Assembly (NCBI RefSeq): GCF_900105925.1
Contig: NZ_LT629791.1
Coordinates: 2,081,278 to 2,145,277, forward strand
Direction of reading: 5' to 3'
Source: Jiangella alkaliphila
GTDB taxonomy: Bacteria > Actinomycetota > Actinomycetes > Jiangellales > Jiangellaceae
DNA: 64,000 nt
Below, in pieces: positions 25,799 through 34,900 of the stretch (positions are counted from its first letter, which is position 1; the number at the start of each line of letters is the position of its first letter). The notes beneath the pieces were generated by a model. It was not told the origin of the DNA, did not search any database, and saw nothing but the letters and a program-made list of their open reading frames with translations. The translations under genes were made by a program, and so were the position numbers.

Positions 25799-26082
25799 GC
25801 TCGCCTCCTTCGCATGTACTCACGCCGGTCGCTGCTGTTCGACGGCCACCCGTTCGCACCCCACAACCAGGACACGGCCGGGTCGCGGACCAGGATCACC
25901 GTCAACAGCTCCTCTCGTGACCGGCACAACCCGATGACCCGGATGCTGTCGCCGGACTTGCTCTTCGGGTCCGGGTCCAGCACCCACGCCAGCGGGTCGG
26001 CCAGCGCTTCGTTTGCCTCCTGAACACTGACCTGGTGGCGGTCCCACATGTGCGCGGCACCGTGCTTCCAGTCCACATTCAT
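25795..26082 (-). CDS. BrnT-like toxin
   Basis: 95 aa. WKHGAAHMWDRHQVSVQEAN, then ALADPLAWVLDPDP and IRVIGLCRSREELLTVILV follow the BrnT pattern (W/D near the start, H..V...EA.EAL.D, IG.....LLTV), a RelE-fold ribonuclease. The C-terminus is basic. It forms a two-gene toxin-antitoxin unit that could stabilise the AICE. Similarity is at the pattern level, so the exact family is less certain than the TA role. Confidence 0.65.
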   Translation of the reverse strand: MNVDWKHGAAHMWDRHQVSVQEANEALADPLAWVLDPDPKSKSGDSIRVIGLCRSREELLTVILVRDPAVSWLWGANGWPSNSSDRREYMRRRRA

Positions 26083-26095
26083 CTACTACAACCCT

Positions 26096-26107
26096 ACTAC
26101 GAGTAGT
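26096..26107. promoter_or_regulatory. palindrome upstream of the TA pair
   Basis: ACTAC-GA-GTAGT, 14 bp before the toxin start on the minus strand, with CTACTAC repeated nearby (26083-26100). A likely autoregulatory operator; inferred. Confidence 0.4.
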
Positions 26108-26115
26108 GACAGTCG

Positions 26116-26433
26116 TCATTCACCGTTCCGATGCCGTGCCGCGTCCAGCTCCGTCGCGCGTTCGGCGGCCTCGGTCAGCGCCGCCGCGATCTCAGGCACC
26201 GACGCAGCCGCGAACAGGTGCCCGGCCGTGGACGCCCACGGGGTGGTGACCGTCAGCTCGACACACACCGACGCCCGCGGCTGCTTGCGTTGGGCGAGGT
26301 TCACGCCGACCAGGCCGGCCCCACGGATCGCGCCGGGCACCGATGCCAGGTACTTGCGGTGCACGGCGTGGGTGCCGGTCTCGTCGCACCACTTCACCGG
26401 ACACCCCGCGTTGCGGCTCTCAACGCCGGTCAC
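26116..26433 (-). CDS. small conserved actinobacterial protein (DUF6907-like)
   Basis: 105 aa. The N-terminal NAGCPVKWCDETGTHAVHRK matches the CPxWC...H pattern seen in many small actinobacterial proteins, followed by a beta-sandwich-like stretch (ASVCVELTVTTPWASTAGHL). The Cys/His set could bind zinc. Function unknown. Two bases separate it from the gene upstream, so they are one operon. Confidence 0.55.
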   Translation of the reverse strand: MTGVESRNAGCPVKWCDETGTHAVHRKYLASVPGAIRGAGLVGVNLAQRKQPRASVCVELTVTTPWASTAGHLFAAASVPEIAAALTEAAERATELDAARHRNGE

Positions 26434-26435
26434 GG

Positions 26436-26981
26436 CTAGCGCTCCTGCTCAGCGACGTAGAGCTGGCGCACGTCCTCCAACGACGAACGCAGCTCGTCCA
26501 GCCGGTCCGCCATCTCCGGGATCCCGGACAGCGGCTCGGCGTACTCCTCGACCAGCGCGACCGAGCGATCCAGAGTCTCCATGTGGACCTCGACCGCGAG
26601 CGCACGACCGGCGGCACGATCCAGCCGACCGCGGAACCCGATCACGAGCCCACCCCACCGGCGGTAGAGCCGGTCAAGCCGCTCGATGATCTGCTCGTCG
26701 GTCATGCCGGGCAGGTATCTCCGGGCATCCGTGAGGATGGTCGGGGTCCAGCCGGCCCGCTGCGCCAGGTCGGCGATGCGGTGCATGTCGTCGGCCAGCT
26801 GGTGCGCCTCGCGCGGCGTGATGGCAAACTGCGCGCGCTGCTTGGTGTCCTCCAGCTCGATCGTGATGTCGATCGTCGGGCCTTCCTCGTCGTGGTAGAC
26901 GACGACCTCCCCGACCTCGTGATGGACGAACGGAGCGCGGGTGATGATCTCCCGCTGTTTCGGCTTCGGTACGGTGACCAT
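26436..26981 (-). CDS. hypothetical AICE protein
   Basis: 181 aa. A beta-rich N-terminus (VGEVVVYHDEEGPTIDITIE) is followed by helices with REAHQLADDMHRIADLAQRA, then a long charged helical tail. No motif recognised. First gene of a leftward four-gene run ending with the TA pair, close to attR. Confidence 0.55.
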   Translation of the reverse strand: MVTVPKPKQREIITRAPFVHHEVGEVVVYHDEEGPTIDITIELEDTKQRAQFAITPREAHQLADDMHRIADLAQRAGWTPTILTDARRYLPGMTDEQIIERLDRLYRRWGGLVIGFRGRLDRAAGRALAVEVHMETLDRSVALVEEYAEPLSGIPEMADRLDELRSSLEDVRQLYVAEQER

Positions 26982-27060
26982 GGGTCTCTCCCTGGTGTTG
27001 TCAGGTTGGGATCAAGTCCCCGGCCCGGTGTGTCCAGCACCGGCCGGGGGCGACTACGGG

Positions 27061-27213
27061 ATGAGGCCGATCCCGGCTCAAGGAGGGCCGCGCGCCCGCC
27101 GCACCACGACCGCGATGCGGCGTGACCCGTGGACGAGGCCCGCAGGCCGCTTCAAGCGCCGCGACCAGCGCAGTCGCCGTGCCCTCCGCGTGACCCAGGC
27201 ATTCGGGCTGTAA
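27061..27213 (+). CDS. possible small basic protein
   Basis: 50 codons from ATG 27061, very Arg-rich (FKRRDQRSRRALRVTQAFGL). It has a normal stop and sits between the hypothetical gene and attR. The composition could also arise by chance in GC-rich DNA, and no ribosome site is clear. Confidence 0.25.
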   Translation: MRPIPAQGGPRARRTTTAMRRDPWTRPAGRFKRRDQRSRRALRVTQAFGL

Positions 27214-27268
27214 GGAAAGCCACGGTCAGCCATGGCGACCAGCGGGTGAGATTCACGCTGGTCAGAGA

Positions 27269-27311
27269 GTGCCCCCGGCAGGATTCGAACCTGCGACCCT
27301 CCGCTTAGGAG
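27269..27311. repeat. attR of the AICE
   Basis: Exact 43-bp copy of attL inside the intact tRNA-Arg gene; the element brings a replacement 3' end so the tRNA stays functional. A GACCAGCG...CGCTGGTC stem (27237-27264) lies just inside and can act as tRNA terminator. Confidence 0.92.
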
Positions 27312-27342
27312 GCGGATGCTCTATCCCCTGAGCTACGAGGGC
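27270..27342 (-). tRNA. tRNA-Arg (anticodon CCU)
   Basis: 73-nt cloverleaf. Acceptor GCCCTCG pairs with CGGGGGC, the anticodon arm is CCGCC-TCCTAAG-GCGG with CCT as anticodon, the T-arm contains GGTTCGAATCC, and the discriminator is A. CCA is not encoded. This single-copy-type Arg tRNA is the integration target. Confidence 0.95.
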
Positions 27343-27407
27343 GGGCTGGGTCATTCTATCGGCCGCGCTCGGGCGGGCGCCGGGGGATGGCGTCTACGCT
27401 CGGCAGG

Positions 27408-28373
27408 GTGAGCAACCTCGACGCGCGGCCGGCGGAGACGCGGTGTCATGCGGCCGGGCAGGGCGGGCCGGCGAGCCGGCTGCTGGAGCCGCGTGACGTG
27501 CCGTTGGGCGGGATCCGGGCGATGCGGGTCAGCCGCACGCTGCCGCACCGCGAGCTGCCGACCGTCGGAGCCTGGTGCTTCCTCGACCAGTTCGGGCCGC
27601 AGCACACCGACATGGTGGTGCTGCCGCATCCGCACACCGGCCTGCAGACGGTGACCTGGCCGGTCCAGGGCGAGATCCACCACCGCGACAGCGTCGGCAG
27701 CGACGTCGTCGTGCGGCCGGGGCAGCTGAACCTGATGACGAGCGGGCCGGGCATCGCGCACTCGGAGATCTCGCTCGGCGACGCGCCGTTGCTGCACGGA
27801 TTGCAGCTGTGGGTCGCGCTCCCGGAGGCCGCGGCCGGCACCGCGACGCCTGGGTTCGAGCAGCACACCGACCTGCCGATATACGACGGCGACGGCGTGC
27901 GGGCCACGGTGGTCGTCGGGGAGCTGGCCGGGACGACGTCGCCGGCGACGACGTACAGCCCGCTGCTCGGCGCCCAGCTCGACGTGGACGGCGCGGCGAC
28001 GGTGCCGCTGCGGCCCGACTTCGAGCACGCCGTCCTGGTACTGACCGGTCGGGCGACGGTCGCCGGGACGCCGCTGGAGCCGGGGCCACTGCTGTACCTC
28101 GGCACCGGACGCTCCGAACTCACGCTGCGAGCGCACGACGACGACACGACGCTGTTCCTGCTCGGCGGCGAACCGTTCCCCGACGATCTGGTGATGTGGT
28201 GGAACTTCGTCGGCCGCAGCCACGAGGACATCGTCGCCGCGCGGGAGGAGTGGGAGCGGCCCGGCCAGGAGCGGTTCGGCACCGTCAGCGGGCACGGCAC
28301 CGACCGCATCCCCGCTCCGCCGCTGCCGCCACTGCGCCTCACCCCCCGGCGCCGCCGTCCGTCCACCGGCTGA
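27408..28373 (+). CDS. pirin-family protein
   Basis: 321 aa from GTG 27408, which lies 7 nt after TACGCT (27395-27400) and is likely leaderless. The N-terminal cupin has the Fe-binding pattern LPHPHTGLQTVTWPVQGEIH and HHRDSVGSD. A second pirin C-terminal domain follows (LLYLGTGRSELTL, LLGGEPFPDDLVMWWNFVG). Pirins are non-heme iron proteins, some with quercetinase activity; the substrate here is unknown. First gene beyond the AICE. Confidence 0.88.
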   Translation: MSNLDARPAETRCHAAGQGGPASRLLEPRDVPLGGIRAMRVSRTLPHRELPTVGAWCFLDQFGPQHTDMVVLPHPHTGLQTVTWPVQGEIHHRDSVGSDVVVRPGQLNLMTSGPGIAHSEISLGDAPLLHGLQLWVALPEAAAGTATPGFEQHTDLPIYDGDGVRATVVVGELAGTTSPATTYSPLLGAQLDVDGAATVPLRPDFEHAVLVLTGRATVAGTPLEPGPLLYLGTGRSELTLRAHDDDTTLFLLGGEPFPDDLVMWWNFVGRSHEDIVAAREEWERPGQERFGTVSGHGTDRIPAPPLPPLRLTPRRRRPSTG

Positions 28374-28425
28374 GCATCGGCCGTACCCTTCCCGCCGCTC
28401 CGTGCGATGACGCGGGTGAGGCCCC

Positions 28426-29001
28426 GTGCACATCCGGGAGGGGCAACTGTCCATCGGAGCCGACTTCGACGGCGTCCTCGCGGCTGCGCGCGAAGGTGCG
28501 CCGTGGGCGTTCGAGCGCCTGTACGCCGACCTCGCGCCGGTCGTCGCCGGCTACGCGCGCCTGCAGGGATCGCTGGAGCCCGACGACGTCGCCAGTGAGG
28601 TGTTTCTGGGCGTCTTCGCCGGCCTGTCGTCGTTCGCCGGCTCCGAGCAGCAGTTTCGGGTCCTGGGTCTTCACCATCGCGTACCGGCGGGTGACCGACG
28701 ATCGGCGGCGGTCCCGGCGTCCGGCGACGATGGACGCCGACCCGGAGATCTCAAGCAGGTCCTTGGCGGTGACGCCGAACACGACGCCCTGGCCGAGCTG
28801 GGCCGGCGCCGGGTGCACGAGCTGTGCGCGGGTCTGTCGGACGACCAACGCGAGGTGGTGCTCCTGCGCGTCCTCGGCGACCTGAGCGTCGAGGAGGCGG
28901 CCGCCATCGTGGGCAAGACCGCGGGAGCGGTCAAGGCGCTGCAGCGCCTGGGACTGAACGCGTTGCGGCGACAACTCGACCGGGAAGGCGTATCCACGTG
29001 A
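28426..29001 (+). CDS. sigma-70-like factor with a compensated double frameshift
   Basis: 191 aa as read. The N-terminus (AFERLYADLAPVVAGYARLQ, EPDDVASEVFLGVF) is sigma region 2.1-2.2; the C-terminus (GLSDDQREVVLLRVLGDLSV, EEAAAIVGKTAGAVKALQRL) is region 4. Between ~28658 and ~28750 the conserved FRSWVFTIAYRRVTDDRRRS (regions 2.3-2.4) is found only in the +1-shifted frame. One extra base near 28658 and one missing base near 28750 restore the frame. The product would lack the -10-recognition helix. Either sequence errors or a genuinely disabled sigma factor. It overlaps the next gene (GTGA). Confidence 0.7.
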   Translation: MHIREGQLSIGADFDGVLAAAREGAPWAFERLYADLAPVVAGYARLQGSLEPDDVASEVFLGVFAGLSSFAGSEQQFRVLGLHHRVPAGDRRSAAVPASGDDGRRPGDLKQVLGGDAEHDALAELGRRRVHELCAGLSDDQREVVLLRVLGDLSVEEAAAIVGKTAGAVKALQRLGLNALRRQLDREGVST

Positions 29002-29816
29002 GCGGCGCCGGCGATGGCAGGACTGACATGAACCGAACCACCGTTACTGACGACGCGACGGTCGAAGCGATCCTGCGCGGTGTGCGGATCCTGCCCGGCG
29101 GGCACGACCTGGCGGAGCTGACGGCGCTGTCGGAAGCGGTCGACGCCATCCGAGGGAGTGCCGATGAGGCCGTTCCCCCCACGGCCGAACTCGCCCGCCG
29201 TATCGTGCTGGGCGACTTCGCCGGTATCGCGCCGACGCCCCCACCGCGCCATCACACCGTCCGTGTCCGTCTCCGCAGGAGGGTGGCAGCGATGAGCCTG
29301 CGTACCAGGGCGGTCGTCGGGCTCGCGGCGATCTTCACCGGCTTCACCGGCGTGGCCGCCGCTGGTGCCCTTCCCGACACCGCCCAGCAGCGCGTCGAGT
29401 CGGTGATCGAGACGGTGACGCCGATCACGTTCGACGAACCCGACGAGTTCGGTCAGGACGTCGCCGAGGACGCCCAGGACGGCGGCGTCGATGGCCAGGA
29501 GGTCAGCGACGACGCGCAGGACCTGGGGAACAAGCCCGACGGCCCGGGCGAGGGCCACGAACCGGGGCTGCCCGGCCTTCCGACCACCGTTCCGACGACG
29601 CCAGGCGAGCACCGGCCGGACGATCCGGGCAAGCCCGACGACGTTCCCGGCACCGACCCCACGGTGCCGGAGCAGCGACCCACCGATCCGTCCGCCGACC
29701 ACGCGGACCCGCCCGTGACCCCTGACGAGCGGCCCGCCGATCCTGCTGATCCGCCGTCCGGAGCGGAGGATCAGCGGCGCGCCGAGCTGCCCGAGCCGGG
29801 TGAGCAGCGGCCCTGA
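28998..29816 (+). CDS. single-span protein with Asp/Pro-rich outer tail, partner of the sigma gene
   Basis: 272 aa from the GTG at 28998, overlapping the sigma stop; an ATG at 29028 is possible. The cytoplasmic ~100 residues are helical; a membrane helix follows (AVVGLAAIFTGFTGVAAAGA), then a long low-complexity Asp/Pro/Glu tail. The arrangement matches actinobacterial sigma-factor operons in which the second gene encodes a membrane-bound regulator, but no zinc-binding HxxxCxxC anti-sigma motif is seen. Confidence 0.65.
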   Translation: MSGAGDGRTDMNRTTVTDDATVEAILRGVRILPGGHDLAELTALSEAVDAIRGSADEAVPPTAELARRIVLGDFAGIAPTPPPRHHTVRVRLRRRVAAMSLRTRAVVGLAAIFTGFTGVAAAGALPDTAQQRVESVIETVTPITFDEPDEFGQDVAEDAQDGGVDGQEVSDDAQDLGNKPDGPGEGHEPGLPGLPTTVPTTPGEHRPDDPGKPDDVPGTDPTVPEQRPTDPSADHADPPVTPDERPADPADPPSGAEDQRRAELPEPGEQRP

Positions 29817-29901
29817 CGATCTGTCGGCCGCGCCGGGGGCGCGTCTGGTGATCCCACCCCTCACCAGACGCGCACACCCTCGGCACGGGATGACCGCCTC
29901 T

Positions 29902-30954
29902 TCAATAGGCGGTCATCCCGAGCGTCTCCTGCACGTCCGCCAGCGTCGACTCCGCGATCGACGACGCCCGCGCGGCGCCCGCGGACAGCAGCGACCCCAC
30001 GATCCCGGCGTCGGCCGCGAACGCCGCCCGCCGCTCCCGCACCGGCCGCAGCTCCTCGTTCACGACGTCGATGACCAGCGCCTTCAGCAGCGCCGACCCG
30101 CCGCCGCCGACCTGCGCCGCGACCTCCTCCGGCGCGACGCCCAGGCAGAGCGCCGCGATCTCGACCAGCGACGACACCCCCGGCCGCCCGGCCGGGTCGT
30201 AGGTGATGTCGCGACGAGGATCGGTGACGGCGCGCCGGATCAGCCGCGCCGTCTCGTCCGCGGTCGCCTTCAGCGCGATCGCGTTGCCGCGGCTCTTGCT
30301 CATCTTCCGGCCGTCGACGCCGAGCAGCCGCGGGGTGGGGGACAGCAGCGCCTGCGGCTCGCGGAACACCGCCCGTCCGCCGGCGTACCGCTCGTTGAAC
30401 CGCCGCGCGATCACCCGGGTCTGCTCGACGTGCGGCAGCTGGTCCTCGCCGACGGGGACCAGGTTCCCGTGGCAGAACAGGATGTCCGCCGCCTGGTGGA
30501 CGGGGTACGTCAGCAGCAGCCCGCTGACCGACGCCAGGCCCGACGCCGCCGCCTCGTCCTTCACCGTCGGGTTGCGCTGCAGTTCGGCCACCGTCGTCAG
30601 TGAGAGGAACGGCAGCAGCAGCTGGTTCAGCGCCGGAACCGCGCTGTGCGCGAATATCGTCGTCCGGTCCGGGTCGATGCCGGCGGCGAGGTTGTCGAGG
30701 ACCACCTCGCGCACGTTGGCGGCGATCTCGCCGGGCGACAGCCGGTCGGTGATCACCTGGTAGTCGCCGACCACGAGGAAGGTCTCCACGCCCTGACGCT
30801 GCAGGCGGACGCGGTTGAGCAACGTCCCGAAGTAGTGGCCGAGATGCAGCGGACCGGTCGGCCGGTCGCCGGTGAGGACGCGGTACCGCGCCGGCTGGGC
30901 CGCCACCTGGGCGGGATCGGCCAGCAGCGGGACGTCGAGAGTGGTGAGGGTCAT
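29902..30954 (-). CDS. trpS: tryptophanyl-tRNA synthetase, type II
   Basis: 350 aa from ATG 30954. Class I motifs TGDRPTGPLHLGHYFGTL (HIGH) and DGRKMSKSRGNAIAL (KMSKS). The wording around the HIGH motif and ADILFCHGNLVPVGEDQLPH fits the second bacterial TrpRS class (Deinococcus TrpRS-II type) rather than the housekeeping GxQPTG form. Such copies are often regulated or give resistance to tryptophan analogues. Expression appears to be controlled by the leader region 31002-31086. Convergent with the sigma-linked membrane protein gene. Confidence 0.92.
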   Translation of the reverse strand: MTLTTLDVPLLADPAQVAAQPARYRVLTGDRPTGPLHLGHYFGTLLNRVRLQRQGVETFLVVGDYQVITDRLSPGEIAANVREVVLDNLAAGIDPDRTTIFAHSAVPALNQLLLPFLSLTTVAELQRNPTVKDEAAASGLASVSGLLLTYPVHQAADILFCHGNLVPVGEDQLPHVEQTRVIARRFNERYAGGRAVFREPQALLSPTPRLLGVDGRKMSKSRGNAIALKATADETARLIRRAVTDPRRDITYDPAGRPGVSSLVEIAALCLGVAPEEVAAQVGGGGSALLKALVIDVVNEELRPVRERRAAFAADAGIVGSLLSAGAARASSIAESTLADVQETLGMTAY

Positions 30955-31001
30955 GACGCTCTCCGTTCGGTGGGCAGAGCCACCGCGAGAGCTGTCACCT
31001 G

Positions 31002-31086
31002 ATCGGCCGCCGTCGCGGCGGCCGATGAGCATGCTGAAGGGGGCCGCCTACGAAGGCAGCCACCACACCAGCACGAGGGACTTCAC
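31002..31086 (-). promoter_or_regulatory. tryptophan attenuator upstream of trpS
   Basis: On the minus strand a 12-codon leader starts with GTG (31086-31084), encodes VKSLVLVWWLPS with two tandem Trp codons (31060-31065), and stops with TAG at 31050-31048. Between it and trpS lies a perfect 11-bp stem ATCGGCCGCCG / CGGCGGCCGAT (31002-31026). TAGGCT ends 6 nt before the GTG, so the leader peptide is probably leaderless. This is the layout of ribosome-mediated attenuation: Trp starvation stalls the ribosome at WW and prevents the terminator. Confidence 0.72.
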
Positions 31087-31109
31087 CCCTCCAGCCTACC
31101 GTGCCGGGG

Positions 31110-31691
31110 TCAGCCGATCGGAGCGCAGTTCGCCCCGAGCTGCGTCATGCCGGCGACGAAGCCGGCGGTCAGCTCGGCGGCCTGGGCGACCTGCTCGGGC
31201 GTCGCCTCGGCGGAGCTGTCCGTCAGCGCCGTCCACGCCTGAGTGGCCTGGTCCCCGACGGCGACGGTGGCGCTGGCCTGCGCCTGCTCCGCCTCCTCGG
31301 CCGGCAGCGGCACGTCGTGGACGGCCGCGACCAGCGCGCTCGTCCCCGCCTGAACCGCGTCGAGGTTGACGACGTCCAGCCGGGCCTCGGCGCCCTGCGC
31401 CATGATCGGCTGCTCCGCCGCCACCGTCGTGCAGGCGTCGGTGATGCCGGTGGCCCAGTCCGCGAGCGTCCCGGACGGCCGCGGGTCGCGGTCGGCGGCC
31501 GAGTCCCCCGACCCGCCGCTGCTGGACGCGACGAGCATCGCGCCGGCAACCGCCGCCACCAGCAGGAACGCCGCGGCCACCGCGAGGGTGAGCTTGGTGC
31601 GGCGCGGCGGCGGGCGGTGGGCGACAGCCGAGGGGACGTCCTCGAGCAGCTTCACTCTCACACCTTTCGAGCTGACGTGGTTCCGGGCCAT
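31110..31691 (-). CDS. membrane-anchored secreted protein
   Basis: 193 aa from ATG 31691 (a GTG at 31655 with AAAGG before it is a good alternative). A basic N-terminus with PPPRRTK precedes one hydrophobic helix (LTLAVAAAFLLVAAVAGAML). The outer part is helical and Ala-rich with two Cys (TDACTTVA, GANCAPIG) that may form a disulfide. No family recognised. Confidence 0.6.
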   Translation of the reverse strand: MARNHVSSKGVRVKLLEDVPSAVAHRPPPRRTKLTLAVAAAFLLVAAVAGAMLVASSSGGSGDSAADRDPRPSGTLADWATGITDACTTVAAEQPIMAQGAEARLDVVNLDAVQAGTSALVAAVHDVPLPAEEAEQAQASATVAVGDQATQAWTALTDSSAEATPEQVAQAAELTAGFVAGMTQLGANCAPIG

Positions 31692-31914
31692 CACTCGTGC
31701 CGGAACCCCTCGCCCCCCGTGGACCGGCGCCACTTTAGGCCATGCGGCCGGCTGGCATGGCAGATACCCGTTTGTGCGCAGCGCATCGGGGCGGGACAAA
31801 CCGGACAGCCTGCGGTTAAACCTGCCGACGTGTTCGGCTTGCCTCCCCACGCGGGCGGGTTTCGGGAACTAACCTCCGAGGTGTGAGGCATCCGGTTCCC
31901 CTGCTCCCGATCAC

Positions 31915-34900
31915 GTGAGCGCGATGCGCAGCGACGCCGTCGCCGGCCCCGTTCCGACCCGGGCGGAGCTGGTCGCTCACGCCGTCGAACGGTGGAGTGG
32001 CGAGCTCGCCGCGCTCGGCGGGCGCGACCCGCTGCTGTCCTATCGCGACCTCAAGGTCGGGACGCTCGACCTCGCGGCGGCCGAGCCGGAGGCGCGCAAG
32101 CTGCTGCTCGAGGGCGAACCGGTCCTGGTCTCCAAGCTGTTCCCGTACGAGCCGCTGCGGACGTCGGCGCTGCGGTCGGTGCGGGCCATCCGCGACAAGA
32201 CCCGCGAACTGGCCGAAGATCGCGGCATCGCGGTCTGCTACCTCGCCGTCGGCATCGCGACCTGGGCGAACCCGTTCGCGGCGCGCCGGCCGACCGCGCC
32301 GGTCATGCTGCGCTCGGCGGTCGTCGAGGCGCGCGACCCGGCCGAGACCGACTTCGCCATCACCATCGCCGACGACCCCCTGGTCAACCCGGTCCTGCTG
32401 TGGGCGCTGGACTCCCAGCTCGGGCTGCGCTTCGCTACCGACGACCTGCGTGACCCGGCCGGCCGGATGCGGTACGCGACGGTGGTCGAGCGGCTGCGCG
32501 AGTTCGCCCCGCCGCACGTCGTCGACGGGTTCGCCATCGCGCACCGGGCGGTGCTCGCGACGTTCACCACGGTCCCGCTGGCGCTCACCCGCGACCTCGC
32601 CGCGCTCGGCGTCGACCTGCAGGCCAACGACGTCGTCGCCGCGCTGGCCGGCGACTCCGCCGCACTGTCCGCCGTCGCGCGCACCGGCGCGCCCGCCGAG
32701 CCGCGCTATCGCGTCTTCGACACCGACAGCGAGCAGGACGAAGTGGTCGCGGCCGCCGTCGGCGACGGTCACCTGCGGGTCGCCGCCGCACCCGGCACCG
32801 GCCGCACGCAGACCGTTGCGGCGCTGGTGTCCGAGCTGGTCGGACGGGGTCAGCGGGTGCTCGTCGTGGGCGAGAAGCGGGCCGTCCTCGACGACCTCGT
32901 CGCGCGGCTCGACTCCGTCGGCCTGCGCGATGTCGTGCTGGACGCGGGGCGCACGGCCCCCTCTGTCGCCGTCCAGCAGATCGCCGAGACCGCCCGCCGG
33001 CTGCGGCAGGCGCGGGCCGGCGAGTTCGAGCACATCACGCCCGGCACGGCCGCCACGCTGGCCGCGGACCTCGACGCCTATCGCGACGCGATCCACGCGA
33101 TCCGCCAGCCGTGGGGGTCGACGGCGCACGAGGCGATGGTGCTGGTCGCGACGGCACAGGAGTTCGCCCGGACCCCCGCCCGGGTCGACCCCGACGTGCT
33201 CGGCCGGGCGGGCAGCACGGCGCACGTCCGGCTGCAGTTGCGCGACTTCGCCAACATCGAAGGCCTGACGCTGACCGAGACCGGCTCGCCGTGGTTCGGC
33301 TCCGACGTCCCCGACATCCGGGCCGCCGACGCGCTGCTCGGCACCGTCACCGAGCTGCGTGAACGGGCGCTGCCGCGGCTGAAGAACGCCGCCACCCGGG
33401 CCGCCGTCGAGGTCGGCCTGGCCGGGCCGGGCACCGTCGCGGAATGCCTCGAGACCGTCGAGCTGCTCGCGTCGGTCGGGCGGACCGTCGAGACGCTCGG
33501 CGCGCAGATCTGGGACGAGCCGCTCGACGAGCTGGCCGCCGCCACCGGCGACCGCGCCTACCGCACGTCGCACGACTCCGCGACCGGCTTCTTCGCCCGC
33601 CGCAAGCTGCGCAAACGGCTCGCCGACCTGACCGGCAAGGCCGGCCGCCAGCACCGTCCGCGGCAGCACGAGGGCCTGATCGCCGCGCGGCAGCAGCTGG
33701 CGACGTGGCGCGAGCGGTCCCGCGACGGCAAGCCGCCGCGCACCGGGCCGCACCTGGCCAACGCCGTCGACGCCGCGAAGGGCGTCCGGCACGCGCTGGC
33801 CACGCTGGCCGACGGCAACCCGCGCACCGCCGACCTCGAGCACCTGTCCTTCGCCGACGTCGCGAAGCGGCTGGACGAGCTGATCGCCGACAGCGGTCAC
33901 CTGCGCTCGCTGCCGCGGCTGTACGAGCTGCAGGCGGAGCTGTCCGCGGCCGGGCTCGACGACCTGATCGCCGAGCTGCGGCGTCGCGGCATGGGCGCGG
34001 ACCAGGTCGAGGCGGTCTTCGACTACGCGTGGTACTCCTCGCTGCTGGACCTGTGGCGCTCCACCGACCCCGCGCTCGGCCGGTTCGACCGGTACGCGCA
34101 CGAGCGGCGGCTGGAGGAGTTCCGCGCCGCCGACATGGTCGAGGTGCGCTCCGCCGCCGGCCGGGTGCTCGAGGCGCGGCGGGCCCGGTTCGCCGCCGCC
34201 GCCGGGCAGCACGAGGGCCAGGCCGCCGTCCTCACGGAGTCGTCCGACAGCGCGCTGCCGGCCACGCCGCGCGCGCTGGTCGAAGAGGCGCCGGAGCTGG
34301 CTCTGGCGACGGTGCCGTGCTGGGTGACGTCGCCGCTGTCCGTCGCCGACCTGCTGCCGCCGCGGCCGCTGTTCGACGTGGTCGTCGTCGAGGACGCCGG
34401 CCGGCTCGCCGTCGCCGAGGCCGTCCCGGCGCTGGCCCGCGGCGCGCGCATCGTGCTCGTCGGCGACGACGACATCGCGCGGCCGCCGTTCACGACCGCC
34501 GTCGAGCCCGCGCCTGACCCCGACTCGCAGGAAGGCCCGTGGGCGCAGGACCCACCGCGCTCCGTCGTCGACCTGCTCCGTGACGCGCTGCCGGAACGGC
34601 TGCTCACCGGGCAGCACCGGGTGCGCGACGACCGCCTCGTCGGCTTCGCCGCCCGCACGACGCACGCCGCCCGGCTCACGACCGTCCCCGGCGTCGGCGG
34701 CGCGGACCGCGTCACCATGGAGCTCGTCGACTCCGACCCGATCGCCGACGACCCCGTCGACAGCTCGTCCGACGAGGTCAGCCGGGTCGTCGAGCTGATC
34801 CTCGACCACGTCCGCAAGCGCCCGCACGAGAGTCTCGGCGTCGTGACGCTCGGGCCGCGGCACGCCGAGCGGCTGGACGTCGCGCTGCGGCACGCGCTGA

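Larger units (their letters stand above)
10207..27311. mobile_element. integrative conjugative element (AICE, pSAM2 type) in tRNA-Arg(CCU)
   Basis: About 17.1 kb between exact 43-bp direct repeats. Order from the left: int, xis, rep (HUH rolling-circle initiator), tra (FtsK-like), a CxxC protein, a small membrane protein, two AICE-type conserved genes, then divergently a GntR-type regulator and cargo. This is the classical actinomycete integrative and conjugative element plan, in which one FtsK-like protein moves double-stranded DNA. All core genes look intact. The cargo between 17.6 and 23 kb has visibly lower GC3 than the core, suggesting a separate source. Confidence 0.92.

Noticed and set aside
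28407-28598. alternative start frame for the sigma gene
   Set aside because: Arg-rich translation in another frame; the sigma region 2 pattern is in the 28426 frame.
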